This document shows positions 14,225 through 26,020 of a DNA stretch of 64,000 nucleotides, one piece after another (positions within the stretch are counted from its first letter, which is position 1; each line of letters opens with the position of its first letter). This DNA is from Salvelinus alpinus (lineage: Eukaryota; Chordata; Actinopteri; Salmoniformes; Salmonidae): positions 10,163,602 to 10,227,601 of the forward strand of contig NC_092122.1 of assembly GCF_045679555.1 (NCBI RefSeq), written 5' to 3'. The notes beneath the pieces are model-generated. The model was given only the letters and a program-made list of their open reading frames with translations. It did no database searches and was not told where the DNA came from. Made by a program: the position numbers and the translations under genes.

Positions 14225-14599
14225 CAGTCAGAGTGTGTGTGTGTGTAGAGGAAGGAACACGAACGCCTCCAGCTGCTGGCCAAGAAGGTGACGTCAGTTG
14301 GGCCAGTAAGTAGTCAGAATTACAATATTACTGTGTGTGTGTGCGCGCGGGCGCAAAGAGGAGGAAAAGCGTGTTTACACAGACTGCCGAGAGCCTGGGG
14401 AATAATGCGCGAGAGGAAGTGAGCCGGCTCTCTGTCTGCGCGCTCCGACTTCCTGCTCTGAAGAAGAAGAAAAAACCTCCGGATCCCCTTACAGTCTCGA
14501 GTCCCGCAGCTCAGACGGCATCAGAATGGAAAACCAGCGCATTATACGGAATTCTCTTTAAAAACATATACAGAAGGAAAGCAGACGTCCAACACCAGG
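14200..14599 (+). promoter_or_regulatory. elk3: elk3 promoter and non-coding exon 1
   Basis: A palindromic cAMP-response element, TGACGTCA, lies at 14,289-14,296. ETS-type cores follow at 14,415-14,420 (GGAAGT) and 14,448-14,453 (ACTTCC, reverse strand). Exon 1 most likely ends at 14,598 with the donor CACCAGG/gtatgtgg; CCA/gtaagtag at 14,306 is an earlier alternative. There is no ATG in frame with the ELK3 protein, so the exon is 5' UTR. A (GA)n run at 14,203-14,224 sits just upstream. The transcription start is not resolved. Confidence 0.55.
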
Positions 14600-17396
14600 G
14601 TATGTGGAGGCATGCTTATCTATGATATTCATATTCACTTTATTAAACCAGGATAGTCACTGAGTTTGAGTGATGATGACTTAGAAGTGAACTCTGTACC
14701 AGAAAATATAGTTTGGAAATATGACATAACTCGGTCATCACAATGAACTTGAAATTTAAGGGACGACAGTCGATAGATGCTGGTAGTATATCCGCGATTT
14801 GTTACGCTATCTTGGCACACATGTATACATTTGCGTAAAAGGTATGTGTTTCCTTCTATTCATAAAAGTACGCCATAAAAAGTTTATTTTCGTTTTGACG
14901 TTTTCTAATATTGGGCTACTCCGTTATTCACACATTGGATGTCAAACTCAAATTGCTCGGGTCTATCACGGTGCTCTAGGCGGCAGGTAGTCTAATGGTT
15001 AGAGCTTTGGACTAGTAACCGAAAGGTTGCAAGATCAAATCCCCGAGCTGACAAGGTAAAAATCTGTCGTTCTGAACAAGGCCACTGTTCCTTGGCCGTC
15101 ATTGAAAATAATAATTTGTTCTTAACTGACTTGCCTAGCTAAATAAAGTCTGCTTTTCTCGCGCAATTTGTTTATTGTGATGCATTTGGCAACTCCAATT
15201 AGCTGTTGGTGTGAAAATGCGCTCATGGCCCTTTAACAACTCTAGTAGACTTTCTGGTTTGTCTGGACTCTACAGACTAATTGCCATGCGCTTCCGGATT
15301 GAAACTGGCAGCAGACAACATCTTGAAAATGAGTCATGGGGCAAACAAAGAGCCGTTTGAGTGTTCCAGGCTCTCCAACACCGATGGCTCTGCACAAACC
15401 CGAGCCCGGCGTTCCACGGGTGATAACCCATACGTTAGAGCGTCTATATACGGAGTTTGGTACGATACAGCGACCAGAGGCATTATATAGCCTATAACGT
15501 CTCATGTCACTGTTGGTTGTACAGTACGTGCTAGCGACAGGAGCGCGTAGCGCAGTGGCTAGTTGGTTTTTCCATTGGTAGTGCGCAGGAAGAGAGCGCA
15601 TTTAGTCATGGTTAAGTAATCCCCCCACATAGAGAGCTCATAACGGGTTTCCGTTTGGTCGATACTGGAGAAGCCTGTCCAGAGGACCAGCTGTATAATT
15701 TCTCTCTGTGTCATAGCACTGTTTTAAGATACTAGAAACTCCCCATCAACAAAATAAATCATCCCTACCAGAAGCTACATGTGTGTGTGTGTGTGTGTAC
15801 CTGTCCAGGTGGAGAGACACTCGGCTGTGGGTCTATCATCCCACACAGTACAAATAACGTGGACATATTCAATGCTGCAATAAAACAGATGTAAATCTAT
15901 GATGGCAGTATTTTTAATTGCACCAATCCAGTGTTTCAGGCAATGCAGAGTTGCAGGTTTCCTTACTATTGCTACGGATACGGATATCCCCAAATGAACA
16001 GTTCCTGCTGTTTTGTCTCTGAGCTTGGCTAGTTAACCCATGTCACTATGCAACATCCAAGACTAAATCCATCATACATCATGCCACAGCATGTCCTGGG
16101 GGAGACCCAGAGTACATAGATGTATGCAATGCGTTCTCCATGTGTTGTTGTGGAATAGGAAATGGGTGGTGTGTGTTGCCGTACCAGAGCGAGGCGAGGA
16201 GGAAACCCGTCCATTTGTCTCATCTGTGAGGTCTCTGTGTTTCCGATGGTTCCCGGTGACAGGAATTCCTACCTTTGAGTTGGGACTGGCCTTTCCCCCG
16301 GGAAGACGCCCTATAGCAGAATGAGAGGAAGTCCTCATTTAGACATACACACACACCCACACATCCCTACCATACACAAAAAAACATGCACACACAGGAG
16401 AGCTCCTAAGGAAACCGAGACAGAGGGGGTATTCACCTTTTTCCTCTCCTGGATGGTCTCTCTCCCACTGAGAGGGATGGAGGAGGAGGGAAAGCAGGAT
16501 TCTCTGTTTGGTATTTTCAAACAGACAAGCTTGTGTCTGGGGAATATGTGTGTTGTGAGAGAGAGAGGTGCACAGAAAGTTGTCTGTGTGGAGTGTGAGA
16601 CAGACGGACAGTGAAGTCAAGGTAAATAGTGTCGTTGGCAGAGGGGCACTGACCACATCCTCTTTTATCACCACGGAAACATCCCTAGCTCCACCCGTCT
16701 GGCCATAGTTGGCAGCACCAAGTCCCTGAACTCTGACACAAGCGCACACACTTGAACTCTTTATTTTGACCAATAATGAAACATAATTACTACTACGAAG
16801 CACACAGTCAAAGCACAGCGTATGAGTGAGCGAGTGCAAGTAACTGAGTGTGCATGCGTGTTAGTGGAGTGGCATAGCGTTTGAGTGGACAAGCTTCTCT
16901 GACTTGTCTGATGTACTAAAGCTGCCAGGCAGCCCCTCATTCACAAAGAGCTCCTGTGTTGACCCGTCTTATCATTTGGGCAGCCAGCCAAGCTCTCCAG
17001 CGAGTGAAAGTTTTACATAGCCCCTGGTGTGTCTCATTACATATGCAGTAATGGCTTTTATTCCCCACTTCAACATATTGTAATATGAGATGTATGCTGG
17101 CACTTGGCCTCATAGGCATACATATGTTTATAGACAGTACATTGGTTGGCACCGGATCTGGCACATGATGCCAGGAGTAGCATAATACTGTGACTCCAGT
17201 GTCTGCTGTAGTGATGATCTAAATGTGTTGTTGGTGTGTTTTCTGTCTTTATGGGTAGGCTTTTATGGTGCAGGAAATGCCTTCTTGGTTGGGGGCGGGA
17301 CATGGGGGAGGCTTTGAATGTGTGTTCGTCGATTTACATGCAGTGCAAGTGTAACTGACTGTGTTCACCCCTCTTTCTTTCTCCCTCTCTCTCCAG
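14600..17396 (+). other. elk3 intron 1
   Basis: The intron ends in a good pyrimidine tract, CCCTCTCTCTCCAG, before exon 2. It contains a plus-strand SINE (14,980-15,148) and a (GT)n run (15,781-15,798). The stretch 15.15-17.39 kb shows no other repeat or exon that I recognise. Confidence 0.6.
14980..15148 (+). mobile_element. tRNA-derived SINE (SlmI-like)
   Basis: The head is tRNA-like: A-box region GTAGTCTAATGGTTAGAG and B-box region GGTTGCAAGATCAAATCCC. The body contains TTCTTAACTGACTTGCCTAG and the tail CTAAATAAAG. The same body and tail occur in the minus-strand copies at 36.9, 37.3 and 47.5 kb. The family name is from memory; the salmonid tRNA-SINE assignment is firm. Confidence 0.85.
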
Positions 17397-17398
17397 TC

Positions 17399-19700
17399 AT
17401 GGAGAGTGCCATCACGTTGTGGCAGTTCCTGCTGCAGCTGTTATTGGACCAGAGCCACAAGCACCTGATCTGCTGGACGTCTAACGACGGGGAGTTTAAA
17501 CTGCTCAAGTCAGAAGAGGTGGCCAAGCTGTGGGGCCTGAGGAAGAACAAGACCAACATGAACTATGACAAGCTGAGCCGCGCCCTGCGTTACTACTATG
17601 ACAAGGTAACTGCCATAGATTACATTGGCACTACACTAACACCAAACACACACCTGCTGGTATGGACGACAAGGTACAACTGCCATAGATTACGTTGGCA
17701 CTACACTAACACCAAACACACACCTGCTGGTATGGACGACAAGGTACAACTGCCATAGATTACATTGGCACTACACAAACACCAAACACACACCTGATGG
17801 TATGGACGACAAGGTACAACTGCCATAGTGTAGTGCCAATGTAATCTAACACCAAACACACACCTGCTGGTATGGACGACAAGGTACAACTGCCATAGAT
17901 TACATTGGCACTACACTAACACCAAACACACACCTGCTGGTATGGACGACAAGGTACAACTGCCATAGATTACATTGGCACTACACTAACACCAAACACA
18001 CACACCTGCTGGTATGGACGACAAGGTACAACTCCCATATATTACATTGTCACTACACTAACACCAAACACACACCTGCTGGTACGGATGACCAGGTACA
18101 CCAACATTGTAAACCCTTCACAAACATACAGTAAATTGAGAAATCATGTAACTAAACAAAATGAAGAAGAAACTATACTATGGAACTAAGATAAATATAT
18201 ATATATATACACTGCTCAAAAAAATAAAGGGAACACTAAAATAACACATCCTAGATCTGAATGAATGAAATATTCTTATTAAATACTTTTTTCTTTACAT
18301 AATTGAATGTGCTGACAACAAAATCACACAAATTATCAATGGAAATCAAATTTATCAACCCATGGAGGTCTGGATTTGGAGTCACACTCAAAATTAAAGT
18401 GGAAAACCACACTACAGGCTGATCCAACTTTGATGTAATGTCCTTAAAACAAGTCAAAATGAGGCTCAGTAGTGTGTGTGGCCTCCACGTGCCTGTATGA
18501 CCTCCCTACAACACCTGGGCATGCTCCTGATGAGCCAACTCCTGCACAGTCTGTGGTGCAACGTGGCGTTGGTGGATGGAGCGAGACATGATGTCCCAGA
18601 TGTGCTCAATTGGATTCAGGTCTGGGGAACGGGCGGGCCAGTCCATAGCATCAATGCCTTCCTCTTGCAGGAACTGCTGACACACTCCAGCCACATGAGG
18701 TCTAGCATTGTCTTGCATTAGGAGGAACCCAGGGCCAACCGCACCAGCATATGATCTCACAAGGGGTCTGAGGATCTCATCTCGGTACCTAATGGCAGTC
18801 AGGCTACCTCTGGCGAGCACAGAGGCCGCACCATGACTGACCCACCGCCAAACCGGTCATGCTGGAGGATGTTGCAGGCAGCAGAACGTTCTCCACGGTG
18901 TCTCCAGACTCTGTCACGTCTGTCACATGTGCTCAGTGTGAACCTGCTTTCATCTGTGAAGAGCACAGGGCGCCAGTGGCGAATTTGCCAATCTTGGTGT
19001 TCTCTGGCAAATGCCAAACGTCCTGCACGGTGTTGGGCTGTAAGCACAACCCCCACCTGTGGACGTCGGGCCCTCATACCACCCTCATGGAGTCTGTTTC
19101 TGACCGTTTGAGCAGACACATGCACATTTGTGGCCTGCTGGAGGTCATTTTGCAGGGCTCTGGCAGTGCTCCTCCTGATCCTCCTTGCACAAAGGCGGAG
19201 GTAGCGGTCCTGCTGCTGGGTTGTTGCCCTCCTACGGCCTCCTCCACGTCTCCTGATGTACTGGCCTGTCTCCTGGTAGCGCCTCCATGCTCTGGACACT
19301 ACGCTGACAGACACAGCAAACCTTCTTGCCACAGCTCGCATTGATGTGCCATCCTGGATGAGCTGCACTACCTGAGCCACTTGTGTGGGTTGTAGACTCG
19401 GTCTCATGCTACCACTGAGTGAAAGCACCGCCAGCATTCAAAAGTGACCAAAACATCAGCCAGGAAGCATAGGAACTGAGAAGTGGTCTGTGGTCACCAC
19501 CTGCAAAACCACTCCTTTATTGGGGGTGTCTTGTTAATTGCCTATAATTTCCACCTGTTGTCTATTCCATTTGCACAACAGCATGTGAAATTTATTGTCA
19601 ATCAGTGTTGCTTCCTAAGTGGACAGTTTGATTTCACAGAAGTGTGATTGACTTGGAGTTACATTGTGTTGTTTAAGTGTTCCCTTTATTTTTTTGAGCA

Positions 19701-19743
<43 letters not shown>

Positions 19744-22700
19744 GAATAATAGAATGATAGTAAAACGCTATGGAGTACTTCAATGAAATTTGATGCAAAA
19801 AAGCTAACTCGGCTTCATCCTTCATTAAGGCAGATGGCTTGTTCATCACAAAACCCTTTGATATTGCCAACCACTTTAATATTTGTTGTTGTTGACAAGA
19901 TTAGCAAACTTAGGTATGACATCCAAACAACAAATGCTGAGTCTTCCTATTTATGCATAATGGACCAAATTATTAAAGGCAAGCACTGTAGTTTTAAGTT
20001 CCACAAAGTTTGTGTGGAAGGGTGAAAAATGGTTGCTATCTATAAATAAGGACAAACCACCTCGTACCGACAACCTGGATGGTAAACTGTTGAGGTTGGT
20101 AGCGGAATACATTGTGACTCCTGTTTGCCACATCTTCAATTTAAGCCTAGAAGACTGTGTGCCCTCAGACATGGAGGGAGGCAAAGGTCATTCTGCTACC
20201 CAGGAATAGCAGGACACCCTTTAATGGTTCAAACATGTTACAAGTGCTTAGCAAACTTTTGGAAAAACATTTGATCAAATAAAGTTATTTTACAGAAAAG
20301 ATTTTCAGCATGCTTACAGTGATGGGCACTCAACATTGACACAAATGACTGATGGTTGGCTGAAAGTAATTGATAGTAAGAAGATTGGGGGAGCTGCTTT
20401 GTTAGACTTCAGTGCAGCTTTTGATGTCATTGATCATAACCTATTGCTGAAAAAATGTAGGTGTTATTTGCATCCTCTGCCTTATTATGGATTGAGCGTT
20501 ACCTATCTAATAGAACACAGAGTGTTTTTGTTAATGGAAGCCCCTCATGCAAATTCAGTTGAGTGTGGTATACCACAGGGCAGCCGGCTAAGGCCATTAT
20601 TGTTTTCTATTTTTACAAATGACCTTCCACTGACCTTGACTAATGCCTGTGTGTATGTACACTGACGACTGAACAGCATACACGTCGGCTACAACAGTCA
20701 AATAACTGAGACACTTAACATAGAGCTACAGTCAGTTTTAGAAAGGGTAACTAGCAATAAGCTGTTGCTAAATATCTCAAAACCAAAAAGCATAATTTTT
20801 GGGACAAATCACTTGCTCAGTGCTAAACCTAATTTAGATCTATTATTGAGTAATGTGGCAATTGAGCAAGTTGAAGAGACTAAACTGCTGGGTGTAACCC
20901 TAGATAGCAAGCTGTCATGGTCAAAACATATAGACTCAATGGTTGCTAAAATGGGAAGAGGTCTGTCCATGATAGGGCGTTGCTCTGACTTCAGTCAACC
21001 AGACAGGTCCTACTGCCCAGCTTTGTCGCCCCTGGACTACTGCCCAGCAGTGTGGTCATGGGCAGCAAAGGAGGACATAGGTCAATTGCAGTTGGTCCAG
21101 AACAAGGCAGCATGTATCGCACTTGGATGTACACAGAGGGGAAGTTGAGGAGAGATTGACTGCATCACCATTGGTCTTTGTGCGAGGTATTGATATGTTG
21201 AAGGTACCGAACTATCTGTTCAAGCAGTTGGCACACAGTTCAGACACTCATAAGTACAACACAAGACATGCAACCAGAGGTGTCTTCACAGTCCCCAGGT
21301 CCAGAACAGAGGCTGGGAAACACACAGTATTAGATAGAGCCATGACTAGATGGAACTCTGCCACCCCAGGTAACTCAAACTAGCACTAAACCCAGTAAAA
21401 AAAAAAAAGATAAATGACACCTTACTGCACAAAGGGGACTATGACAAGACACAGCCATTTTAAATATATTGTATTGTAATTTGCACTGTGTTATGTATTA
21501 GACCTAGATATTGTGTTTATGTACTGATATGTATTTCAGTCCTCGACTAATAATGTCCTGTACTATGTATTATGTCATGTTTCATGTGGACCTCAGGAAG
21601 AGTAGCTGATGCTTTTGCAGCGGCTAAATGGGGATCCTCATAAATACCAAATACCTCAACACAGCATGAACATGTCTGTACCAATTCTACAGGTCAAACC
21701 ACCATATAACATCATGGCATGCATGTTAACATTACACTGTTATTACTGTATAACATATGATGCTTAAACTCCTCCTTCCCTCTTCCTCCTCCAGAACATC
21801 ATCAAGAAGGTGATTGGCCAGAAGTTTGTGTACAAATTTGTGTCCTTTCCGGAGATCCTGAAGATGGACCCCGCGGCGGTGGAGATGGGTGTGAGGGTGG
21901 GTGATGAGACTGGTGGGGCCCTGTCAGAGGGGGAGGGGGATGAGGAGGGGATGAGGGGCGGCCCCCCAGGGAGGAACGAGTACCTCCACTCAGGCCTCTA
22001 CTCCTCCTTTACCGTCAGCTCCCTCCAGCATCCCCAGGACCTCCTCCGCCCCCCTGATCTGCTCCTGCCAATCAAGGTGGAGCCTCAACATGATCACCAT
22101 GACAACAGTGGCACGGTGATTCGCTTTGTTCAGAACCGCAGCCATAAGGGCGGGGCACTGCCGATGGTGTCGCTGCCTTCATCCCCGCCCCCTTCCTCAA
22201 ATGAGGGCTACTATTCATCCAAACCTTCCCCAAGGCTAGCCCACTCCTCGTCCTGCTCCTCCTCGCCATCACACAGCCCCACCCACGCACTCTGGAGGGC
22301 ACGGAGCCCCGCCCCTGAGACTGATGAATCAGAGCAGAGTGCTCAACCCCTTAACCTATCGTCTGGTCACAGAGACCGTGGCCAGGTCACACCCACGCCA
22401 AAGAAGAGGGGCTTAGCCAATAGCGTCCCACCAAAAACCAGGAAGCCAAAAGGCCTGGAGATATCCGCACCCTCCCTGCTCCTGACAGCCAATGACATCG
22501 GATCTATCGCCCTCAACAGTCCTGCGTTGCCCTCTGGGTCCCTAACACCAGCCTTCTTCACTGCACAGGTCAGCACCACCCTCACACAATCTTTTCCCAG
22601 GTTAGCCCTGAACATAAACGCATACACTCGCTCCACCCTCACCCTCTGTGTGTGTGCGTGCTGATTTTTGTGTGTCATGACATTGGGGGAAAATACATGA

Positions 22701-25180
22701 CTTATCTGGAACCGTCTGTCCTTTCCTTACCATGAAACAGGCAGGGAGAGAGGTAAGAGAGTTATTGAGGAGAGACGGAGAGAGGAAATGAGGGAATGAG
22801 TGAGAGGTAAGCGGAAAAGAGGGATAGGGTGGGGAGCGAGACTAGTAAGGAGGAGAGAGGGAAGGAGGGAGAGAGGTAAGTTGAAGAGAGAAGGGAGGGT
22901 GGGGAGGTCTAAGTGAAGCCATATGTTCCTAAATCTCTTGAATCGCGTTGTAAGGTAAGGGCTGTTTTAATACCACGGATACAGAGAGAGGGAGAATCTA
23001 GAATCTAGAACTCCTCTTTATTGGGCCACAACACACATCATTCCTTACCCACATAAACACAACCCCCCTTCATTTCTCTGTTTAAGTCAGGGAGAGAGAG
23101 CGATAGGGAGAAATTGATGTCATATGTAGCTTCTCAGCTCAAACCTAGTTTTTCAAGTTCTGTGACCTCAAGAGTTCCCCAAGTCAGCCTTGAATTCACT
23201 CCCCCCGTCTCCCCCTATGTCCCCCCCAAAGCAGGGTATGAAGCCCTCTCTCCCCTCGTAGTTCCAGTGTTTTACTAAAACAAACAGTGCCAGCACAGCA
23301 GGACTGAATAACCACAGGGAGAAATTAAACCTCTGTGCTGTGTGTGTTCATACTCGGCTAGATCATTTTACAGATCACCAATAAAAACACCAACAGAACA
23401 TTGAACAAATTGACATCTCTCACTCTTTCCATAAACTCTTTGTTCTCCACCTCTAGACTCCCTCAGGTCTCATCCTCACCCCCAGTCCCCTGCTGTCCAG
23501 TATCCATTTCTGGAGCAGCCTGAGTCCCGTAGGACCCCTGAGCCCCGCTCGCCTGCAGGGCCATGGACCCCTGTTCCAGGTAAGACACACACACACACAC
23601 ACTCTCTAAAAGAGAAGAGAGAGGGGAAATTAAAATAAGAGTGACACCACCTGGAGTGAAGACTGATGGGAGTTAAGGAGGAGAGAGGGAGGGACACAGA
23701 GGAAAGTTGTGGGATGGGTGACAAAGGGTTAGGGGAGGACAGTTTAGTATTTGCTTGTTCGTGCTGAGCCGAAAGGGAAAGGGCTCCACTCTAACTGGTA
23801 AAAAAAAAGGAGGGATAGTGAATGAACACCTATCTCCCTCACTAGCTTTAAGCACCAGCTGTCAGAGCAGCTCATAGATTACTGCACCTGTACATAACCC
23901 ATCTACAATTTAGCCCAAACAACTACCTCTTTACCTACTGTATTTATTTATTAATTTATTTTGCTCCTTTGCACCCCATTATTTCTGTCTCTACTTTGCA
24001 CTTTCTTCCACTGCAAACCAACCATTCCAGTGTTTTTTTAGTTTTTATTTTACTTGCTGTGTTGTACTCACTTCGCCTCCATGGCCTTTTATATTTTTAT
24101 TTATTTATACATATATTTGTTTGCCTTCACCTCCCTTATCTCACCTCACTTGCTCACATTGTATATAGACTTATTTTTTTTCACTGTATTATTGACTATA
24201 TGTTTGTTTTACTCCATGTGTAATTATGTGTTGTTGTATGTGTCGAACTGCTTTGCTTTATCTTGGCCAGGTCGCAATTGTAAATGAGAACGTGTTCTCA
24301 ATTTGCCTACCTGGTTAAATAAAGGTTAAATAAAATAAATAAATAAAAAAATGTTGACAGTCTGAGTTAGAAGTTTGAGCTATGACTAGGATTGCAAAAT
24401 TCCGGGAACCTTCAATAAATTCCCTGGTTTCCCGAAATCCCGATTGTAGGATCCCGGATCCAGGAGGGAATAAGCAGTAAATCTGTAGTCCTCCATCCAG
24501 GACTTCTGGAAAACCAGATTTTTTGGGGGAAAGTTCCCTGAATTTTGCAACCTTTGCTAAGACAGAAGATTCCCCCAAACAGCCTCATTTTCTCAACAAC
24601 AACAACGAGTCACATGACACCATCGCTATTTAGTTCTGTGTGTGTGAGCGGTTCACTATGATTGTACTTAAGTGTGTGTGTGATTCACTGTGTGCATGGG
24701 TTTCAAAATAAGCTACAGATGTTTCCTTTCGGGTGGGGGGGCAGCTTCCTGCTCGGGAGAGGGGGTCAGGAGTCCCACCCACTCCCATCAGCCCTCTCAC
24801 AACAGGAAGTGCCTCTCCTCCCATCGTCAGTAGGGATGGGCGTTAAAATACCTCAGCCACCATTTTAGGGAATTCTTAAACCCAGTCATCAGCCTCTCCA
24901 GAGTTACCCAGAGTTCTTTATAAAGAAAGTTATCATTAGCAGTAATAGTACACATGTATAACACTATACTAGGGATAGAGATTAATGTACTTCACCTCAG
25001 TATAATATGGGGGCATCATCATTTTTATTGTGTGCTATTTCCTATCTGACAGTGGATCTCACCGGTCTTGTCCTTTGTCCGTAGTTCCCCACCCTGCTGA
25101 ATGGGCCCATCCCAGTCCCCTTGTCCAGCCTGGACACCTCCTCCCCCCGACTGCTCTCCCACAGCCCACACAAGTCCTGA
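17399..25180 (+). CDS. elk3: ETS-domain transcription factor ELK3 (Net/SAP-2)
   Basis: Coding exons 17399-17605, 21795-22568, 23457-23579 and 25085-25180 give 399 residues; human ELK3 has 407. Residues 5-86 are the ETS domain ([31 protein letters not shown]), split after K69 by intron 2. The B-box that contacts SRF is at about 129-150 ([13 protein letters not shown]). The CtBP-binding motif PLNLS is at 254-258, the MAP-kinase D-domain near 283-300 ([10 protein letters not shown]), and the transactivation segment [15 protein letters not shown] is in exon 4. The ERK-docking motif FQFP (367-370) is built across the exon 4/5 junction. ELK3 is a nuclear ternary-complex factor that represses until phosphorylated by Ras/ERK signalling. 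The ATG is two bases into exon 2. The motif set ([25 protein letters not shown]) fits ELK3 rather than ELK1 or ELK4. Confidence 0.96.
17597..18104 (+). repeat. Minisatellite containing copies of the elk3 exon-2 splice donor
   Basis: About seven tandem units of 64-66 bp begin at the last bases of elk3 exon 2. Each contains GACAAGGTACAACTGCCATA followed by ATTACATTGGCACTACACTA and a CACACACCTGCTGGTATG segment. The first unit uses the real donor GACAAG/gtaact; later units repeat GACAAG/gtacaa. The unit around 17,797-17,865 carries an exact inversion of 21 bp (17,827-17,847). Confidence 0.9.
18210..19703 (-). mobile_element. Tc1/mariner transposon, inactive copy, in elk3 intron 2
   Basis: The ends CACTGCTCAAAAAAATAAAG and its inverse (near 19,680-19,703) form a short terminal inverted repeat of about 28 bp. 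The insertion is in a (TA)n tract, so the TA duplication is present but not unique. The transposase reads on the minus strand from a Met at 19,437: an HTH pair ([19 protein letters not shown]), FTDESRF, then after a frame change [10 protein letters not shown] and [12 protein letters not shown]. The segment after GGGSVMV is deleted, and a second deletion lies before the C-terminal RSMPR motif. All three DDE residues remain visible. Similar elements are widespread in fish and lampreys. Confidence 0.9.
19745..21655 (+). mobile_element. 5'-truncated CR1/L2-type LINE in elk3 intron 2
   Basis: The reverse-transcriptase core is recognisable: [38 protein letters not shown], and the catalytic YTDD encoded at 20,656-20,667. 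This is followed by [20 protein letters not shown] and, near 21,360, [10 protein letters not shown]. The frame changes at least three times and there are in-frame stops. The 3' end GGGGATCCTCATAAATACCAAATACC is a tail form I associate with salmonid LINEs. No endonuclease domain is left. It runs in the same direction as elk3. Confidence 0.8.
22569..23456 (+). other. elk3 intron 3
   Basis: The stretch 22,740-22,900 is a purine-rich (GGGAGAGA)-type tract. Apart from this I see only unique sequence and a normal acceptor, CCACCTCTAG/ACTCCC. Confidence 0.6.
23860..24352 (+). mobile_element. LINE 3'-end fragment in elk3 intron 4
   Basis: The fragment is AT-rich with no reverse transcriptase. It ends in AATTTGCCTACCTGGTTAAA TAAAGG and a TAAAATAAATAAATAAAA tail, a tail shared with the fish L2-type LINEs and the SINEs in this window. 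The flanking target duplication is not clear. Confidence 0.6.
24383..24557. mobile_element. Palindromic MITE in elk3 intron 4
   Basis: The left end AGGATTGCAAAATTCCGGGA and the right end TCCCTGAATTTTGCAACCTT are inverted repeats, and the interior (CCCGATTGTAGGATCCCGGA versus CCTCCATCCAGGACTTCTGG) is also partly self-complementary. The whole 175 bp can fold into one hairpin. Confidence 0.65.
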
Positions 25181-26020
25181 TCCTCCTGGAGGACAGTACC
25201 ATACTCTACTGGACTCTACTACCAACTGGACCAAAACAGGCCCGACCAGAACAAATAGGCTCAGTCCACACAAGTTCAAATCCTGCACCCCGACACAGCA
25301 GGACTCGAGGCCAAATCAGGTTAAGCCAGCAAAAATCAGGACACTGCTGCAAACTAACTGGATCAGCCTTTAACTGCGTCAATATCATGGACTTGAAGAT
25401 ACATTTTCATTAGCTTCGTTGAAACAGTTTTTTTACTTACTCATCTCATCCATCTTGAAAAAAAATTAAGTTATCCCATATTTATCCTCTTCAGAATGCT
25501 GTTCCATGCATTGTACCTTGTCAGCCCTTTATCAAACGCCTGGCGTATGGTTATAACGCTTTATAAGAGACAGGGCGTGGTTATAAAGCTTTATCATTGT
25601 ATAGTGGTTGATATGTTCATCTGAGGCTGTGAACCTGGTTGTATTGTTCTGGCTATAAGTGTTTTTCTATGGTTTTGTATTCTATTACACTTTAAGCATT
25701 ATTACCTTGTACCGGCTGTGCCTTCTCAAATGTAAATGTTTTATTTTCACGCTTTAAAACTTTTTTTTTTATAGACGAAATTCCAGTTCAATATTAAACA
25801 AAAGCTCATTTGTAACAGCTTTGTTATTTTTTTATAAAGGAATTGATACAAATGTATTCTCATAATGATCTGCTATTTTTTTGCTGTTCGAGAGTCAAGT
25901 AAAAATGTCTTACACAGTTTTAAATAAACATGAAGCATTGAATGCTATACAACTAATTTTATATCTGGTGTGTGTCATCAGCTACTGCAATTTCACCCAG
26001 AAAACCACAATAAAGACAAG
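25181..26020 (+). other. elk3: elk3 3' UTR
   Basis: Polyadenylation signals in order are ATTAAA at 25,793, AATAAA at 25,923 and AATAAA at 26,009. Which one is used cannot be told. The UTR is AT-rich with TATTTTT-type runs. Confidence 0.55.

Noticed and set aside
14995-15050. tRNA gene
   Set aside because: A-box and B-box are present, but they belong to the head of a SINE with body and tail; no cloverleaf with an intact acceptor stem was seen.
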